The position numbers were made by a program, and so were the translations under genes. The notes beneath the pieces are model-generated. The model had not been told where the DNA came from, did no database searches, and saw only the letters and a list, made by a program, of their open reading frames with translations. A stretch of DNA of 64,000 nucleotides, taken from NCBI RefSeq assembly GCF_014635705.1, contig NZ_BMDI01000001.1, positions 1,504,008 through 1,568,007 of the forward strand. Direction: 5' to 3'. Each line of letters begins with the position of its first letter. Within the stretch, counting starts at the first letter, position 1. Shown here piece by piece: positions 9,964-17,771 of this stretch. This DNA is from Oxalicibacterium faecigallinarum. GTDB lineage: Bacteria; Pseudomonadota; Gammaproteobacteria; Burkholderiales; Burkholderiaceae_D.

Positions 9964-9975
9964 ATTGCATGCAAT
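9964..9975. promoter_or_regulatory. Candidate GntR operator 2 (centre of divergent region)
   Basis: ATTGCATGCAAT is a perfect 12-base palindrome between the divergent aminotransferase and GntR genes. It has the same TTGnATnCAA core as the flanking sites. Confidence 0.55.
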
Positions 9976-10084
9976 CCTGACGTGGTCGCAACGCCACGCC
10001 TTGTTATAAATGGATACAAAAAGCATATGGAAGCAATGACTTACTCTGTCTGGCAGCATGGAGACTCGTGACGCAATTTTCCAT

Positions 10085-10096
10085 ATTGCATACAAT
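10085..10096. promoter_or_regulatory. Candidate GntR operator 3 (autoregulation)
   Basis: ATTGCATACAAT lies 23 bases before the GntR ATG and overlaps the likely promoter (TTTAAAAT follows). A weaker half-matching site, ATGGATACAA, is at 10010-10019. Spacing suggests autorepression; this is inference. Confidence 0.55.
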
Positions 10097-10119
10097 TGCT
10101 TTAAAATAGCGCCACATCT

Positions 10120-10854
10120 ATGACCCTTTCCACGCATACCATGAGTGAAACCGTCCTGCCCGGAAGCAGCCCGATCCTGCCGAAGGTCGAAAGACAGCGT
10201 CTGCACGACGCTGTTGTGGAACACCTGCAAAACCTGATCATCGAAGGTGTCCTTGCGCCGGGCACCAAGCTCAACGAACGCGAAGTCTGCGAACGTCTCG
10301 GTATTTCGCGTACGCCACTGCGCGAGGCCATGAAAGTGCTGGCCTCCGAAGGCCTGATCGAGATCGCGCCGAACCGCGGTGCCTTCGTCTCCAAAATGAG
10401 CGACACCGAGATCTGGGAGACTTTCGAAATGATGAGCGGCCTCGAAGCCTTGTCCGGCGAACTGGCTGCCGAACGTATCTCGCCGGCCGAAATCGCCGAG
10501 ATCAAGGCCCTGCACGACGCCATGCTCAAATGTCGCGCCGAGCACGATCTGCCGGGTTACTACAGTCGCAACCAGACCATTCACAACAAGATCAACGAAG
10601 CGGCACGCAACTCCGTACTGCGCCAGATGTATCTGTCCGTAAACCGTCGGTTGCAGACTCATCGTTTCAAATCCAACTTCAAGGAAGCAAAGTGGGACCG
10701 CGCCATCAAGGAACACGAAGAGATGATCGAGTCGCTCGAAACGCGCGACGGCAAACGCCTGGCAGCCATCCTGCGTCAGCACTTGCTGGACAAGCGCGAT
10801 TCGGTCATGGAAGACCTGCGCAGTCTCAACGGCAAGCAAGCCGTCGGTAGCTGA
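10120..10854 (+). CDS. GntR-family transcriptional regulator, FCD/FadR subfamily
   Basis: About 244 residues. The N-terminal winged helix-turn-helix (about 25-90) carries the family signature ERLGISRTPLREAM, and the C-terminal all-helical FCD ligand domain (about 95-220) contains the metal/ligand-type residues in NQTIHNKI and AIKEHEEMI. FCD regulators sense small organic acids and usually repress neighbouring catabolic operons. The ATG at 10120 is used; an ATG at 10141 (MSETVLPG) is a reasonable alternative start. It is divergent from the aminotransferase-dehydrogenase operon, with three palindromes between them, and has its own terminator downstream. Confidence 0.88.
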   Translation: MTLSTHTMSETVLPGSSPILPKVERQRLHDAVVEHLQNLIIEGVLAPGTKLNEREVCERLGISRTPLREAMKVLASEGLIEIAPNRGAFVSKMSDTEIWETFEMMSGLEALSGELAAERISPAEIAEIKALHDAMLKCRAEHDLPGYYSRNQTIHNKINEAARNSVLRQMYLSVNRRLQTHRFKSNFKEAKWDRAIKEHEEMIESLETRDGKRLAAILRQHLLDKRDSVMEDLRSLNGKQAVGS

Positions 10855-10908
10855 CAAACACAGCGTCACGACCGGCATGCCCGATGTCTTGTTCGTCGGC
10901 ATCGTCGT

Positions 10909-10941
10909 AAAAAAAGCCTGGGAGAGCCCAGGCTTTTTTTA
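10909..10941 (+). terminator. Intrinsic terminator after the GntR gene (probably bidirectional)
   Basis: AGCCTGGG-AGAG-CCCAGGCT is a perfect 8-base stem flanked by an A-run on the left and TTTTTTT on the right. It lies between the convergent GntR gene and tctA and can serve both strands. Confidence 0.9.
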
Positions 10942-10971
10942 TCCGGACCGCGTGCGGGAAGTCGCTGCATG

Positions 10972-12474
10972 TCAGGCAGGTGTCGGCGACCGCATGCGGC
11001 TGATCAATCCGCTGACCAACGGCCAGACCAGTGCGATCACGGCCAGCGTCATCACGGTGCCGACCAGCCCATTACTCCAGAACACGCTGAGATCGCCCTT
11101 GGAACCGACCATGGTCTGACGGAAGGCATCTTCGGCACGATCGCCGAGCACCAGTGCCAGCACCATCGGCGCCAACGGATACTGCAGCTTCTTGAAGATG
11201 TAACCGACTACACCAAAAATCGCCATCAGCCAGATATCGAACGACGCACCGTGCACCGTGAATGCACCGATCGCGCAGATGACCATGATGGCCGGTGCAA
11301 TGATCGAAAACGGAATGCGCAGGATGGCAGCAAACAGGGGCACCGTACTCAACACCACGAGCAGGCCGACGATGTTACCCAGGTACATGCTGGCGATCAG
11401 GCTCCAGACAAAATCCTTCTGTTCGACGAACAGCATCGGCCCCGGCTGCAGACCCCAGATCATCAGACCGCCAAGCAGCACGGCGGCAGTCGCCGAACCC
11501 GGAATGCCAAGTGCCAGCATCGGCAGCAAGGCACTGGTGCCCGCGGCATGCGCCGAGGTTTCCGGTGCCAGCACACCTTCCACATTGCCCTTGCCGAACG
11601 AATCGGGCTGACGCGCCATCTTCTTCGCCATGCCGTAGCCCATGAAGGATGCAGCAACGGCGCCACCCGGCGTGATGCCGAGCCATGCACCGATGACCGA
11701 CGAGCGGATCAGCGTCAACCAGTACCTGGGTAACGAGGCCCAGGTCTTGAACACGACCTTCAGATCGATGGTCGCCTTCTTGCCCTTGAATGCCAGGCCT
11801 TCTTCCATCGTCAGCAGAATTTCGCTGATACCAAACAGGCCGATGACTGCAACCAGGAAGTCGAACCCGCGCAGCAGTTCGGGAATATCGAAGGTCATGC
11901 GCAGTTCGCCGGACACCGTATCCATCCCGACCGCCGCCAGCATGAAGCCGATACACATCGAAATGATGATCTTCGCTTTCGGCTCCTTGCCCATGCCGAT
12001 GAAGCTGCAGAAGGTCAGGAAATAGACGGCGAAGAATTCGGGCGGTCCGAACCGTAGCGCAAACTTCGCCACGATCGGCGCCAGAAAGGTGATGATCACC
12101 ACGCCGAACAGCGCGCCGAAGCACGAGCCGGTAAATGCCGTCGTCAATGCTTCGCCAGCCTTGCCCTGCTGCGCCATCGGATAACCGTCGAACGTGGTGG
12201 CAACCGACCACGCCTCGCCCGGGATGTTGAACAGGATGGAGGTGATCGCACCGCCGAACAACGCGCCCCAATAAATACAGGAGAGCAGGATGATGGCCGA
12301 GGTTGGATTCATCGAAAAGGTCAGCGGCAACAGAATCGCCACCCCATTCGGACCGCCGAGGCCGGGTAGCACCCCCACCACGATACCCAACAGGATGCCG
12401 ACGAACATCAGCCCCAGGTTGTGCATGCTGAAGACATGGCCGAAGCCGCCCATCAATGCATTAAGTTCTTCCAT
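10972..12474 (-). CDS. tctA: Tripartite tricarboxylate transporter, large membrane subunit TctA
   Basis: A 500-residue protein with about ten to twelve hydrophobic segments. It shows TctA-family hallmarks: GVLPGLGGPNGVAILLPLTF near residue 40, the mirrored GITPGGAVAASFMGYGMAKK near residue 265, and ALGIPGSATAAVLLGGLMIWGLQPGP near 320. It forms the cytoplasmic-membrane channel of a secondary, binding-protein-dependent carboxylate transporter. The ATG at 12474 has GAGGGGAA upstream and follows tctB by 11 bases; it is the last gene of the minus-strand operon tctC-tctB-tctA. Confidence 0.93.
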   Translation of the reverse strand: MEELNALMGGFGHVFSMHNLGLMFVGILLGIVVGVLPGLGGPNGVAILLPLTFSMNPTSAIILLSCIYWGALFGGAITSILFNIPGEAWSVATTFDGYPMAQQGKAGEALTTAFTGSCFGALFGVVIITFLAPIVAKFALRFGPPEFFAVYFLTFCSFIGMGKEPKAKIIISMCIGFMLAAVGMDTVSGELRMTFDIPELLRGFDFLVAVIGLFGISEILLTMEEGLAFKGKKATIDLKVVFKTWASLPRYWLTLIRSSVIGAWLGITPGGAVAASFMGYGMAKKMARQPDSFGKGNVEGVLAPETSAHAAGTSALLPMLALGIPGSATAAVLLGGLMIWGLQPGPMLFVEQKDFVWSLIASMYLGNIVGLLVVLSTVPLFAAILRIPFSIIAPAIMVICAIGAFTVHGASFDIWLMAIFGVVGYIFKKLQYPLAPMVLALVLGDRAEDAFRQTMVGSKGDLSVFWSNGLVGTVMTLAVIALVWPLVSGLISRMRSPTPA

Positions 12475-12485
12475 GATCGTTCCCC

Positions 12486-13010
12486 TCAGTAACCGAACAT
12501 GGCTTCCAGCGGCCCTTTAGGCAGCGGTACCTTGAACTGGATTTCGAACACATAGAAGAACACCAGCATCATCAGAATCGATACCAGTCCGCACTTCCAC
12601 CATGGGAACTTGCCGAGAAAGAGCATGAAAGCGGCAATGAACAGCGTTGATGCAACGTAAATGCCGAGAAAGCCGATGGCCGCGATGAAGACCACCAGCG
12701 GGACGAGAATGACGGCCACCAGCTTGGCCTGCTCGATCTCGAGGAAGGCGTTGCGATTGTTTTCGCGAATCGCATGAAAAACGACGAAGGCCGACGCGAT
12801 CAGTACCACCACGCCGAGGCGCAGCGGGAAATAACCGGGTTCCGGACCGTAACCACCCCAGCCAGCACCCAACTGGTAATTACTCCAGATGGTGCTGGCC
12901 GAAGCGAGTGCGAGGATGATCGCAACAGCGATTTCCGCCGTGCGCATGGTAATGACGGTGGGCGACGCAACGCGCTCCTCCTCCGTCTGCTCGATTTCGG
13001 GAATTTGCAT
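12486..13010 (-). CDS. tctB: Tripartite tricarboxylate transporter, small membrane subunit TctB
   Basis: A 174-residue protein with four predicted membrane segments: about 22-42, 66-84, 95-140 as two helices, and 143-163. The GPGYFP-like motif GPEPGYFPLRLG, typical of TctB, is present. It partners TctA in the membrane. AGGTAGCTGAAT precedes the ATG. Sequence conservation in this family is low, so the call relies on size, topology and position between tctA and tctC. Confidence 0.88.
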   Translation of the reverse strand: MQIPEIEQTEEERVASPTVITMRTAEIAVAIILALASASTIWSNYQLGAGWGGYGPEPGYFPLRLGVVVLIASAFVVFHAIRENNRNAFLEIEQAKLVAVILVPLVVFIAAIGFLGIYVASTLFIAAFMLFLGKFPWWKCGLVSILMMLVFFYVFEIQFKVPLPKGPLEAMFGY

Positions 13011-13077
13011 ATTCAGCTACCTGTTTGGGGACTGCAGAGCCGGCCGCACATGGCACTCTGCAGTCGGATAAAAAGAA

Positions 13078-14076
13078 TTACTTGGTGAAACCGGCCTCGG
13101 TCATGATCGTTTTGTGCAACTGCTCATCCTTCTCGAGGAAGCCTTTGAGCTCGTCGCCCGTCATGAACTCGGGTTTCAGTGCATTCTTTTCCAGGTAGCT
13201 CTTCCATTCCGGCGTCTCCGTCACTTTCTTGAGGAGATCAACGTAATACTGCTTCTGCTCGGGCTTCACACCGCCCGGCATCAGGAAGACCCGCAGCATT
13301 TCATACTTCACGTCCAGACCTTCCTCTTTACAGGTTGGAATATCGGACCATGCTTGGGTCTTGGTGATTTTTTCCTTGTAAGGGATACGCGTATCGGAGA
13401 ACACGCACAGTGCCTGGTGCTCGCCTGCGCGCCATTGCGAAACGGATTCCGAAGGATTGTTCGGATTGGACTGGATGTGGCCGCCGGAAAGCTGCGTCGC
13501 AGCCTCGCCGCCGCCCTTATAAGGAATGTAGAGGAATTTCGCGCCGGTCTTCTTCTCGATCATCATCGTGATCATGTGATCTTCGCGCTTGGAGCTCGTG
13601 CCCCCCATCTTGAAACCTTCCGGCTTCGCCTTGACGGCATCGATGAATTCCTTCTGGTTCTTGTAACCGGCTTGCGAATTCACCCAGAGAACAAACAGAT
13701 CCTGCGCCACCATCGCGATCGGCGTCACATCGCGCCAGTTGAAAGGCAACTTGGTCGCCAGCGGCGTGGTGTAGATGGAGGAAGAAGCGACGATGATCTT
13801 GTGCGCATCGCCTTTCGAGCCCTTGATGTCCAGCAGGCCTTCCGCACCGTTGGCGCCAGCCTTGTTCTGCACGATCAGTGGCTGCTTCATCAGATTGTGC
13901 TTGGTGATGATGCCCTGAATATTGCGCGCCATCTGGTCGGACGCGCCGCCCGCACTGAATGGCACGACGAGCTCGACCGGCTTGGTCGGCTCCCAGGCGG
14001 CAGCACTCAGGGCGGTGCCCATGGCTGCGAGGAACATCGCGATTTTGCTGGAACGACGGATAGTGCTGTTTTGCAT
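13078..14076 (-). CDS. tctC: Tripartite tricarboxylate transporter substrate-binding protein (Bug family)
   Basis: A 332-residue periplasmic protein with an N-terminal signal peptide ending near AMGTALSAAAWEPTKPVE. Family features are VVPFSAGGASDQMAR (the conserved G-G-x-D substrate loop), VQNKAGANGAEG and the ending MTEAGFTK. Bug proteins capture carboxylates or other small solutes and deliver them to TctAB. AAGGAGACAG precedes the ATG. The gene starts the tctCBA operon and is divergent from the aldolase-fold gene. The ligand is unknown; a hydroxy- or amino-dicarboxylate would fit the neighbours. Confidence 0.9.
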   Translation of the reverse strand: MQNSTIRRSSKIAMFLAAMGTALSAAAWEPTKPVELVVPFSAGGASDQMARNIQGIITKHNLMKQPLIVQNKAGANGAEGLLDIKGSKGDAHKIIVASSSIYTTPLATKLPFNWRDVTPIAMVAQDLFVLWVNSQAGYKNQKEFIDAVKAKPEGFKMGGTSSKREDHMITMMIEKKTGAKFLYIPYKGGGEAATQLSGGHIQSNPNNPSESVSQWRAGEHQALCVFSDTRIPYKEKITKTQAWSDIPTCKEEGLDVKYEMLRVFLMPGGVKPEQKQYYVDLLKKVTETPEWKSYLEKNALKPEFMTGDELKGFLEKDEQLHKTIMTEAGFTK

Positions 14077-14240
14077 GATGCTGTCTCCTTATATTGGGGC
14101 GGGTTGCCTTTTATTGATTCAATATGCATCAGCTGCGAACACGGGGCTCACATCCTGAATGGGTGATGGCCTGCTCCTGCCATCGGGTTTCCTACCTTTC
14201 CTGAAAACTTTTCTAGGCGATCATTGCCGCCAAATTTAGA

Positions 14241-14256
14241 ATATTGAATACAATAT
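14241..14256. promoter_or_regulatory. Candidate GntR operator 4
   Basis: ATATTGAATACAATAT is a 16-base inverted repeat (ATATTG-AATA-CAATAT) with the same TTGnATnCAA core as the sites near the GntR gene. It lies about midway between the divergent tctC and aldolase genes. Confidence 0.55.
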
Positions 14257-14372
14257 ACATATTGAGAAGAATGTCAATCGTTGAGCGGCAGAGTTTTTTG
14301 TAACGTTTCTCCTCTTGCGTCAGCGTTTTTTGGCCATTTATTTACTTGCGCGCAGTGACCTTAACAAAAATT

Positions 14373-14382
14373 TTGCATGCAA
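14373..14382. promoter_or_regulatory. Candidate GntR operator 5 (aldolase gene)
   Basis: TTGCATGCAA is a perfect palindrome 16 bases before the ATG of the aldolase-fold gene, directly upstream of its GAAGGGA ribosome-binding site. Binding there would block transcription or early elongation. Confidence 0.5.
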
Positions 14383-14398
14383 TTTTGAAGGGATTCCC

Positions 14399-15526
14399 AT
14401 GAATATGGTTGCAGATCTTGCTCTTCCCCCACTCGCCACCATCGGCGCCCCGCTCTCTACGGTCAGTACGCCGGCGTTGCTGCTGGACCTGGATGCGTTC
14501 GAGGCAAATGTCAGCGCCATGGCTACGATGGCCAGCAAAGCCGGCGTGGCATTGCGCCCGCATGCCAAGGCACACAAGTCGAGCGCCATCTCGCAATACC
14601 AGATCGGAGCCGGTGCAGTCGGCATCTGCTGCCAGAAACTGACAGAGGCCTATCCGTTCGTCCGTGCCGGCATCGATAACATCCATATCAGCAACGAGTT
14701 CGTCGGGGCCGACAAGGTCGAGATGGCCATTCATCTGGCACGGCATGTGGCATTGAGCATCTGCGTCGATCACGTCGCGCAAGTGCATGCGGTCGGCCAG
14801 GCTGCCACTGCAGCCGGTGTACGGATTGGGGTATTCCCGGAAGTGGATATCGGTCAGGGGCGTTGCGGCGTAGAGTCCGAAGATGCGTTGGCTGCACTCG
14901 TCGACGCCATCGCGCAATACGACGGCCTGAAATTCCGCGGCTTGCAGGCCTACCACGGCGGTATCCAGCATGTCGCCGGATGGCACGCGCGGCGCGACGC
15001 CGCAGCACAGTCAGCCGACAAGGCAGCGGCCTACGTTCGCTTCCTCGAAGCGCGCGGTGTGCGCTGTCCGGTCGTGACGGGCGCCGGGACCGGCACGGCG
15101 GAGTTCGATGCATTCAGCGGCGTCTTCACCGAACTGCAACCCGGCTCCTACATTTTCCTGGATGGTCACTACGGCAGCAGTGAATGGATCGGCACGCACA
15201 AGCCGCGTCACGGCCTGTTCATCGCCGCCACCATCATGAGTTCGGCCAAACCCGGCAAGCTGGTCTGCGATGTCGGCCTCAAGGGCGTGGCCGTGGATTC
15301 GGGCTTGCCGCGCGTGCACGGCACTGCCGACCTCCACTGCAGCGCCGTCAATGACGAACACGCCATGCTCAAGACCTCCGTCACGCAGGATCGGCTGGGC
15401 GAGCGCCTGCTGCTCATTCCCGGTCATTGCGATCCCACCTGCAACCTATACGACCAGTTCGTCTGTTTCCGCGGCGGAATTGTCGAAGACATCTGGGCAA
15501 TCGATGCGCGGGGTCTTAGCCAGTAA
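14399..15526 (+). CDS. PLP-dependent D-threonine aldolase / 3-hydroxyaspartate aldolase-family enzyme
   Basis: A 375-residue member of the alanine-racemase-fold aldolases (DSD1 family). The PLP-lysine region RPHAKAHKS is near residues 53-61, with K57 the likely Schiff-base residue. The C-terminal metal site GHCDPTCN (H343, D345) matches the divalent-metal ligands of D-threonine aldolases. Such enzymes cleave or form beta-hydroxy-alpha-amino acids: D-threonine gives glycine plus acetaldehyde, and 3-hydroxyaspartate gives glycine plus glyoxylate (BhcC, 3-hydroxy-D-aspartate aldolase). The ATG at 14399 follows GAAGGGA; an upstream GTG/ATG frame extension would run over the operator. A nearby glyoxylate aminotransferase favours a glyoxylate-related substrate, but this is inference. 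Confidence 0.85.
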   Translation: MNMVADLALPPLATIGAPLSTVSTPALLLDLDAFEANVSAMATMASKAGVALRPHAKAHKSSAISQYQIGAGAVGICCQKLTEAYPFVRAGIDNIHISNEFVGADKVEMAIHLARHVALSICVDHVAQVHAVGQAATAAGVRIGVFPEVDIGQGRCGVESEDALAALVDAIAQYDGLKFRGLQAYHGGIQHVAGWHARRDAAAQSADKAAAYVRFLEARGVRCPVVTGAGTGTAEFDAFSGVFTELQPGSYIFLDGHYGSSEWIGTHKPRHGLFIAATIMSSAKPGKLVCDVGLKGVAVDSGLPRVHGTADLHCSAVNDEHAMLKTSVTQDRLGERLLLIPGHCDPTCNLYDQFVCFRGGIVEDIWAIDARGLSQ

Positions 15527-15888
15527 GGCGTCGCTTCTTCAACTGCTTGCTGTGGCCGACAGCAGCGTGTCCGTCCGACTCAAGCATACATAGCGAACAA
15601 AAGTCTTGTTGCCGCAATACCAGCGTCGGAACAATTCCAGATAGTCCCCTCTCGATCACTCCATTTGCCATTCACTTCAGCAAGCTGAATTGCGTTCTTT
15701 AATTAGAGGCTGTTTCCGGTGCAATCGACAAGGGCCTTCGGTTGCCATCTTCTTCCGTGCGATTGCTATTAAAAGCCAGACGGTCAAGTGTACGAATTTT
15801 TCTGCATATCTAACCTTGATTTGATTCGTTTTAAATGCCGGCGGGAGGCACCCAACATGGACACTTACCGGATCAATCCACAGGTTCC
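15527..15888. other. Gene-free stretch between convergent aldolase and TetR genes
   Basis: About 360 bases downstream of two convergent genes. I see no credible reading frame, no T-tailed hairpin and no RNA signature. Confidence 0.4.
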
Positions 15889-16440
15889 TTACGACGCTTG
15901 CAGCAGGCCTTTTGCCACGTCCCACGCGTCTGCTGCTGCATGCTTTTCTCCGATGACATGCGCGGCATCGATTGCGCCATCCAGCAGCAGGTTAATTTGC
16001 CGCGCCAGTTTTCGTGAACTCGCACCGTATTCTTGTTTCAGAATACCTTCGATGTAATCAATGATCAGCTCCTTATGGCGGGCAGCCATCAGGTGTATCG
16101 GGCTTTCCCGGTCATGAAATTCGGCAGCTGCGTTGATGAACATGCATCCATTGAAATCCGCACGCTTAAACCATTCATCATGCCAGGTAAATAGCGCCTG
16201 AATCTTGGTCGATGTCGTCTTCTTGGAATCTGCCGCCGCCATCAACGATGTGCGGAAGTAGTCGTCGCGCTTCGTCAAAACCTCCAGAATCAAATCGGTT
16301 TTGGAAGGGAAATATTTATAGAGCGTCATTTTGGCGACACCTGCTTCAGCCAAAATACGGTCGATACCCACAGCTGTGTACCCGCCTTCAGCAAAAAGCT
16401 CCATCGCTTTGCTTACCAGCAGTTCTCGTTTATCTGCCAT
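15889..16440 (-). CDS. TetR-family transcriptional repressor
   Basis: A 183-residue protein. The TetR helix-turn-helix occupies about residues 5-50 (ELFAEGGYTAVGIDRILAEA then KMTLYKYFPSKTDLI), and a helical ligand domain contains the TetR_C-type FNGCMFINAAAEF. This layout resembles the AcuR/DhaR-like repressors of electrophile or aldehyde responses, but the ligand is unknown. The ATG at 16440 has GGAG at suitable spacing; the GTG at 16452 would overlap that GGAG. It is divergent from the HPP gene, and a perfect operator-like palindrome lies between them. Confidence 0.88.
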   Translation of the reverse strand: MADKRELLVSKAMELFAEGGYTAVGIDRILAEAGVAKMTLYKYFPSKTDLILEVLTKRDDYFRTSLMAAADSKKTTSTKIQALFTWHDEWFKRADFNGCMFINAAAEFHDRESPIHLMAARHKELIIDYIEGILKQEYGASSRKLARQINLLLDGAIDAAHVIGEKHAAADAWDVAKGLLQAS

Positions 16441-16583
16441 TACTTTTATCACTCCGTTTGGGCGAAAAAATCACCTTAGCAATCAAGGATTGTCCCATAA
16501 GGCAACGAGCAAGAAGTGTGCGCATAAACAACATGAACAAAAAATGCAAAAAGTATTTGCACATCTCAAATTCAAAGCTTAAT

Positions 16584-16601
16584 ATACAGACCTGTCTGTA
16601 T
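16584..16601. promoter_or_regulatory. TetR operator candidate
   Basis: ATACAGACCTGTCTGTAT is a perfect inverted repeat (8-base arms, 2-base centre) in the divergent tetR-HPP intergenic region. Arm length and centre are typical of TetR-family operators. Regulation of both flanking genes is inferred. Confidence 0.65.
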
Positions 16602-16683
16602 TAAAAAGATTATACAGATTGTAGCCAGGTTCGGGGGATCCGTGCCGCTGATAGGCAATCAACCATTTCGGAGAACAAATATC

Positions 16684-17193
16684 ATGAATCACTATCTTTC
16701 TAAAATGCGCGGCGGCGCCACGTTGCCACCTCAACCTGCTCTTCGTCTGGTGGTGATTGCCTGGCTTGGTGGCTTTCTTGCCATTGCAGCGGTAGGACTG
16801 CTGACAGATGCCAGCAATATGCCATTGGTGCTTGGCTCGTTCGGCGCGACTTGTGTGATGGTGTTCGGCTTTCCTGACTTGCCGTTCTCACAGCCGCGCA
16901 ACGTCATTGGCGGACATTTCATCGCAACCCTCACCGGCCTGGTTTTCTTGACCATGTTTGGCCCACATTGGTGGAGCATGGCAGCTGCTTTAGCAACGGC
17001 GATTGCGTTAATGCTGATTACGCGTACGGTTCATCCGCCTGCTGGCTCCAATCCGGTGATTGTGATGCTGACGCTTCCAGGTTGGGATTTCCTCATCACA
17101 CCAACATTGCTGGGCTCGGTCATTGTGATCGCAGTTGCCGTCCTTTATAACAACCTCATTAAAGACCGGTCCTATCCCAAATACTGGGGATGA
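16684..17193 (+). CDS. HPP-family integral membrane protein
   Basis: A 169-residue protein with four predicted transmembrane helices. Family signatures are present: GSFGATCVMVFGFPDLPFSQPRN in two parts around residues 54-76 and TRTVHPPAGSNPVI around 120-133, which contains the His-Pro-Pro motif that names the family. Some HPP proteins are linked to nitrite transport in plants and cyanobacteria; function in proteobacteria is mostly unknown. GGAGAAC precedes the ATG at 16684. A TetR gene with an intervening operator is divergent, so it is probably induced by a TetR ligand. Its 3' end overlaps the convergent GNAT gene by 22 bases. Confidence 0.85.
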   Translation: MNHYLSKMRGGATLPPQPALRLVVIAWLGGFLAIAAVGLLTDASNMPLVLGSFGATCVMVFGFPDLPFSQPRNVIGGHFIATLTGLVFLTMFGPHWWSMAAALATAIALMLITRTVHPPAGSNPVIVMLTLPGWDFLITPTLLGSVIVIAVAVLYNNLIKDRSYPKYWG

Positions 17194-17663
17194 TATGCAA
17201 ATGAAAAGCGACCAAACGGTCGCTTTTCCAAGCGGACGTCACCGTTGCCGATATTCATCGTACTGCGCCACCCGAGGTGACGATAGAGCCTTGCAGCACG
17301 ACTATCATTTTCAGTTTCCAGCCAGATCATCTCGTGCTCTTTGAATAAAGCACGTTCGCAAACATCGATAAGACAGGAGCCGACGCCCTTGCCTTCATGT
17401 ACCGGCGATACAAAAACCGCAAACAGGCATCCGCTTTCTAAATCAATCATTGCAAACCCGACCACTTCATCGTCGATCTCCGCCACCCACGTGCAGGCAT
17501 TTGCAGCAATGGCTTGCATGACGAACGCTGGCGTTACGCCAATCTCATTCAGTTCTTCATACGTTAGTGCGTTCTCTTGAACTGAGGTTCTCACTTTGAA
17601 AATTGCATCGACATCTGAAGGCCGCGCAGGTCGAATAGTGAAGGTATTGTCGGGATTCGTCAT
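17172..17663 (-). CDS. GNAT-family N-acetyltransferase
   Basis: A 163-residue acetyltransferase. A typical N-terminal beta strand (FTIRPARPSDVDAIFKVR) is followed by the acetyl-CoA-binding motif A (LFAVFVSPVHEGKGVGSCLI, around residues 82-101, Q/R-x-x-G-x-G/A type) and the motif B strand MIWLETENDSRAARLYRHLGW. Substrate unknown. The last 15 or so codons run through a T-flanked hairpin at 17203-17228 and overlap the convergent HPP gene by 22 bases, so the coding 3' end doubles as terminator sequence. Confidence 0.85.
   Translation of the reverse strand: MTNPDNTFTIRPARPSDVDAIFKVRTSVQENALTYEELNEIGVTPAFVMQAIAANACTWVAEIDDEVVGFAMIDLESGCLFAVFVSPVHEGKGVGSCLIDVCERALFKEHEMIWLETENDSRAARLYRHLGWRSTMNIGNGDVRLEKRPFGRFSFAYHPQYLG
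17203..17228. terminator. Hairpin terminator inside the end of the GNAT gene
   Basis: GAAAAGCGACC-AAAC-GGTCGCTTTTC forms an 11-base perfect stem with a 4-base loop, lying 10 bases past the HPP stop codon. Arms end in A4/T4, so it can act on either strand. On the minus strand it is in-frame coding sequence for the GNAT C-terminus (KRPFGRFSF). Confidence 0.6.
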
Positions 17664-17771
17664 TGGTACGATTTCAGCATGGCGTGTGGTTGCTCACAAC
17701 ATCTGCCATAAGCAGATGCCAGATTATTCTTTTCTGAGTAAAAGGATTGTGCGTCCTGCCTTTCAAATGAA

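Larger units (their letters stand above)
14077..14398. promoter_or_regulatory. Divergent control region between tctC and the aldolase-fold gene
   Basis: This 322-base gene-free stretch is AT-richer than its surroundings. It holds the palindromes listed separately at 14241-14256 and 14373-14382, and an odd-spaced relative, ATTGATTCAAT, at 14113-14123. No RNA structure was recognised. Confidence 0.5.

Noticed and set aside
11258-11733. Plus-strand frames across tctA
   Set aside because: Shadow frames of a well-supported minus-strand membrane protein gene; no independent coding signs.
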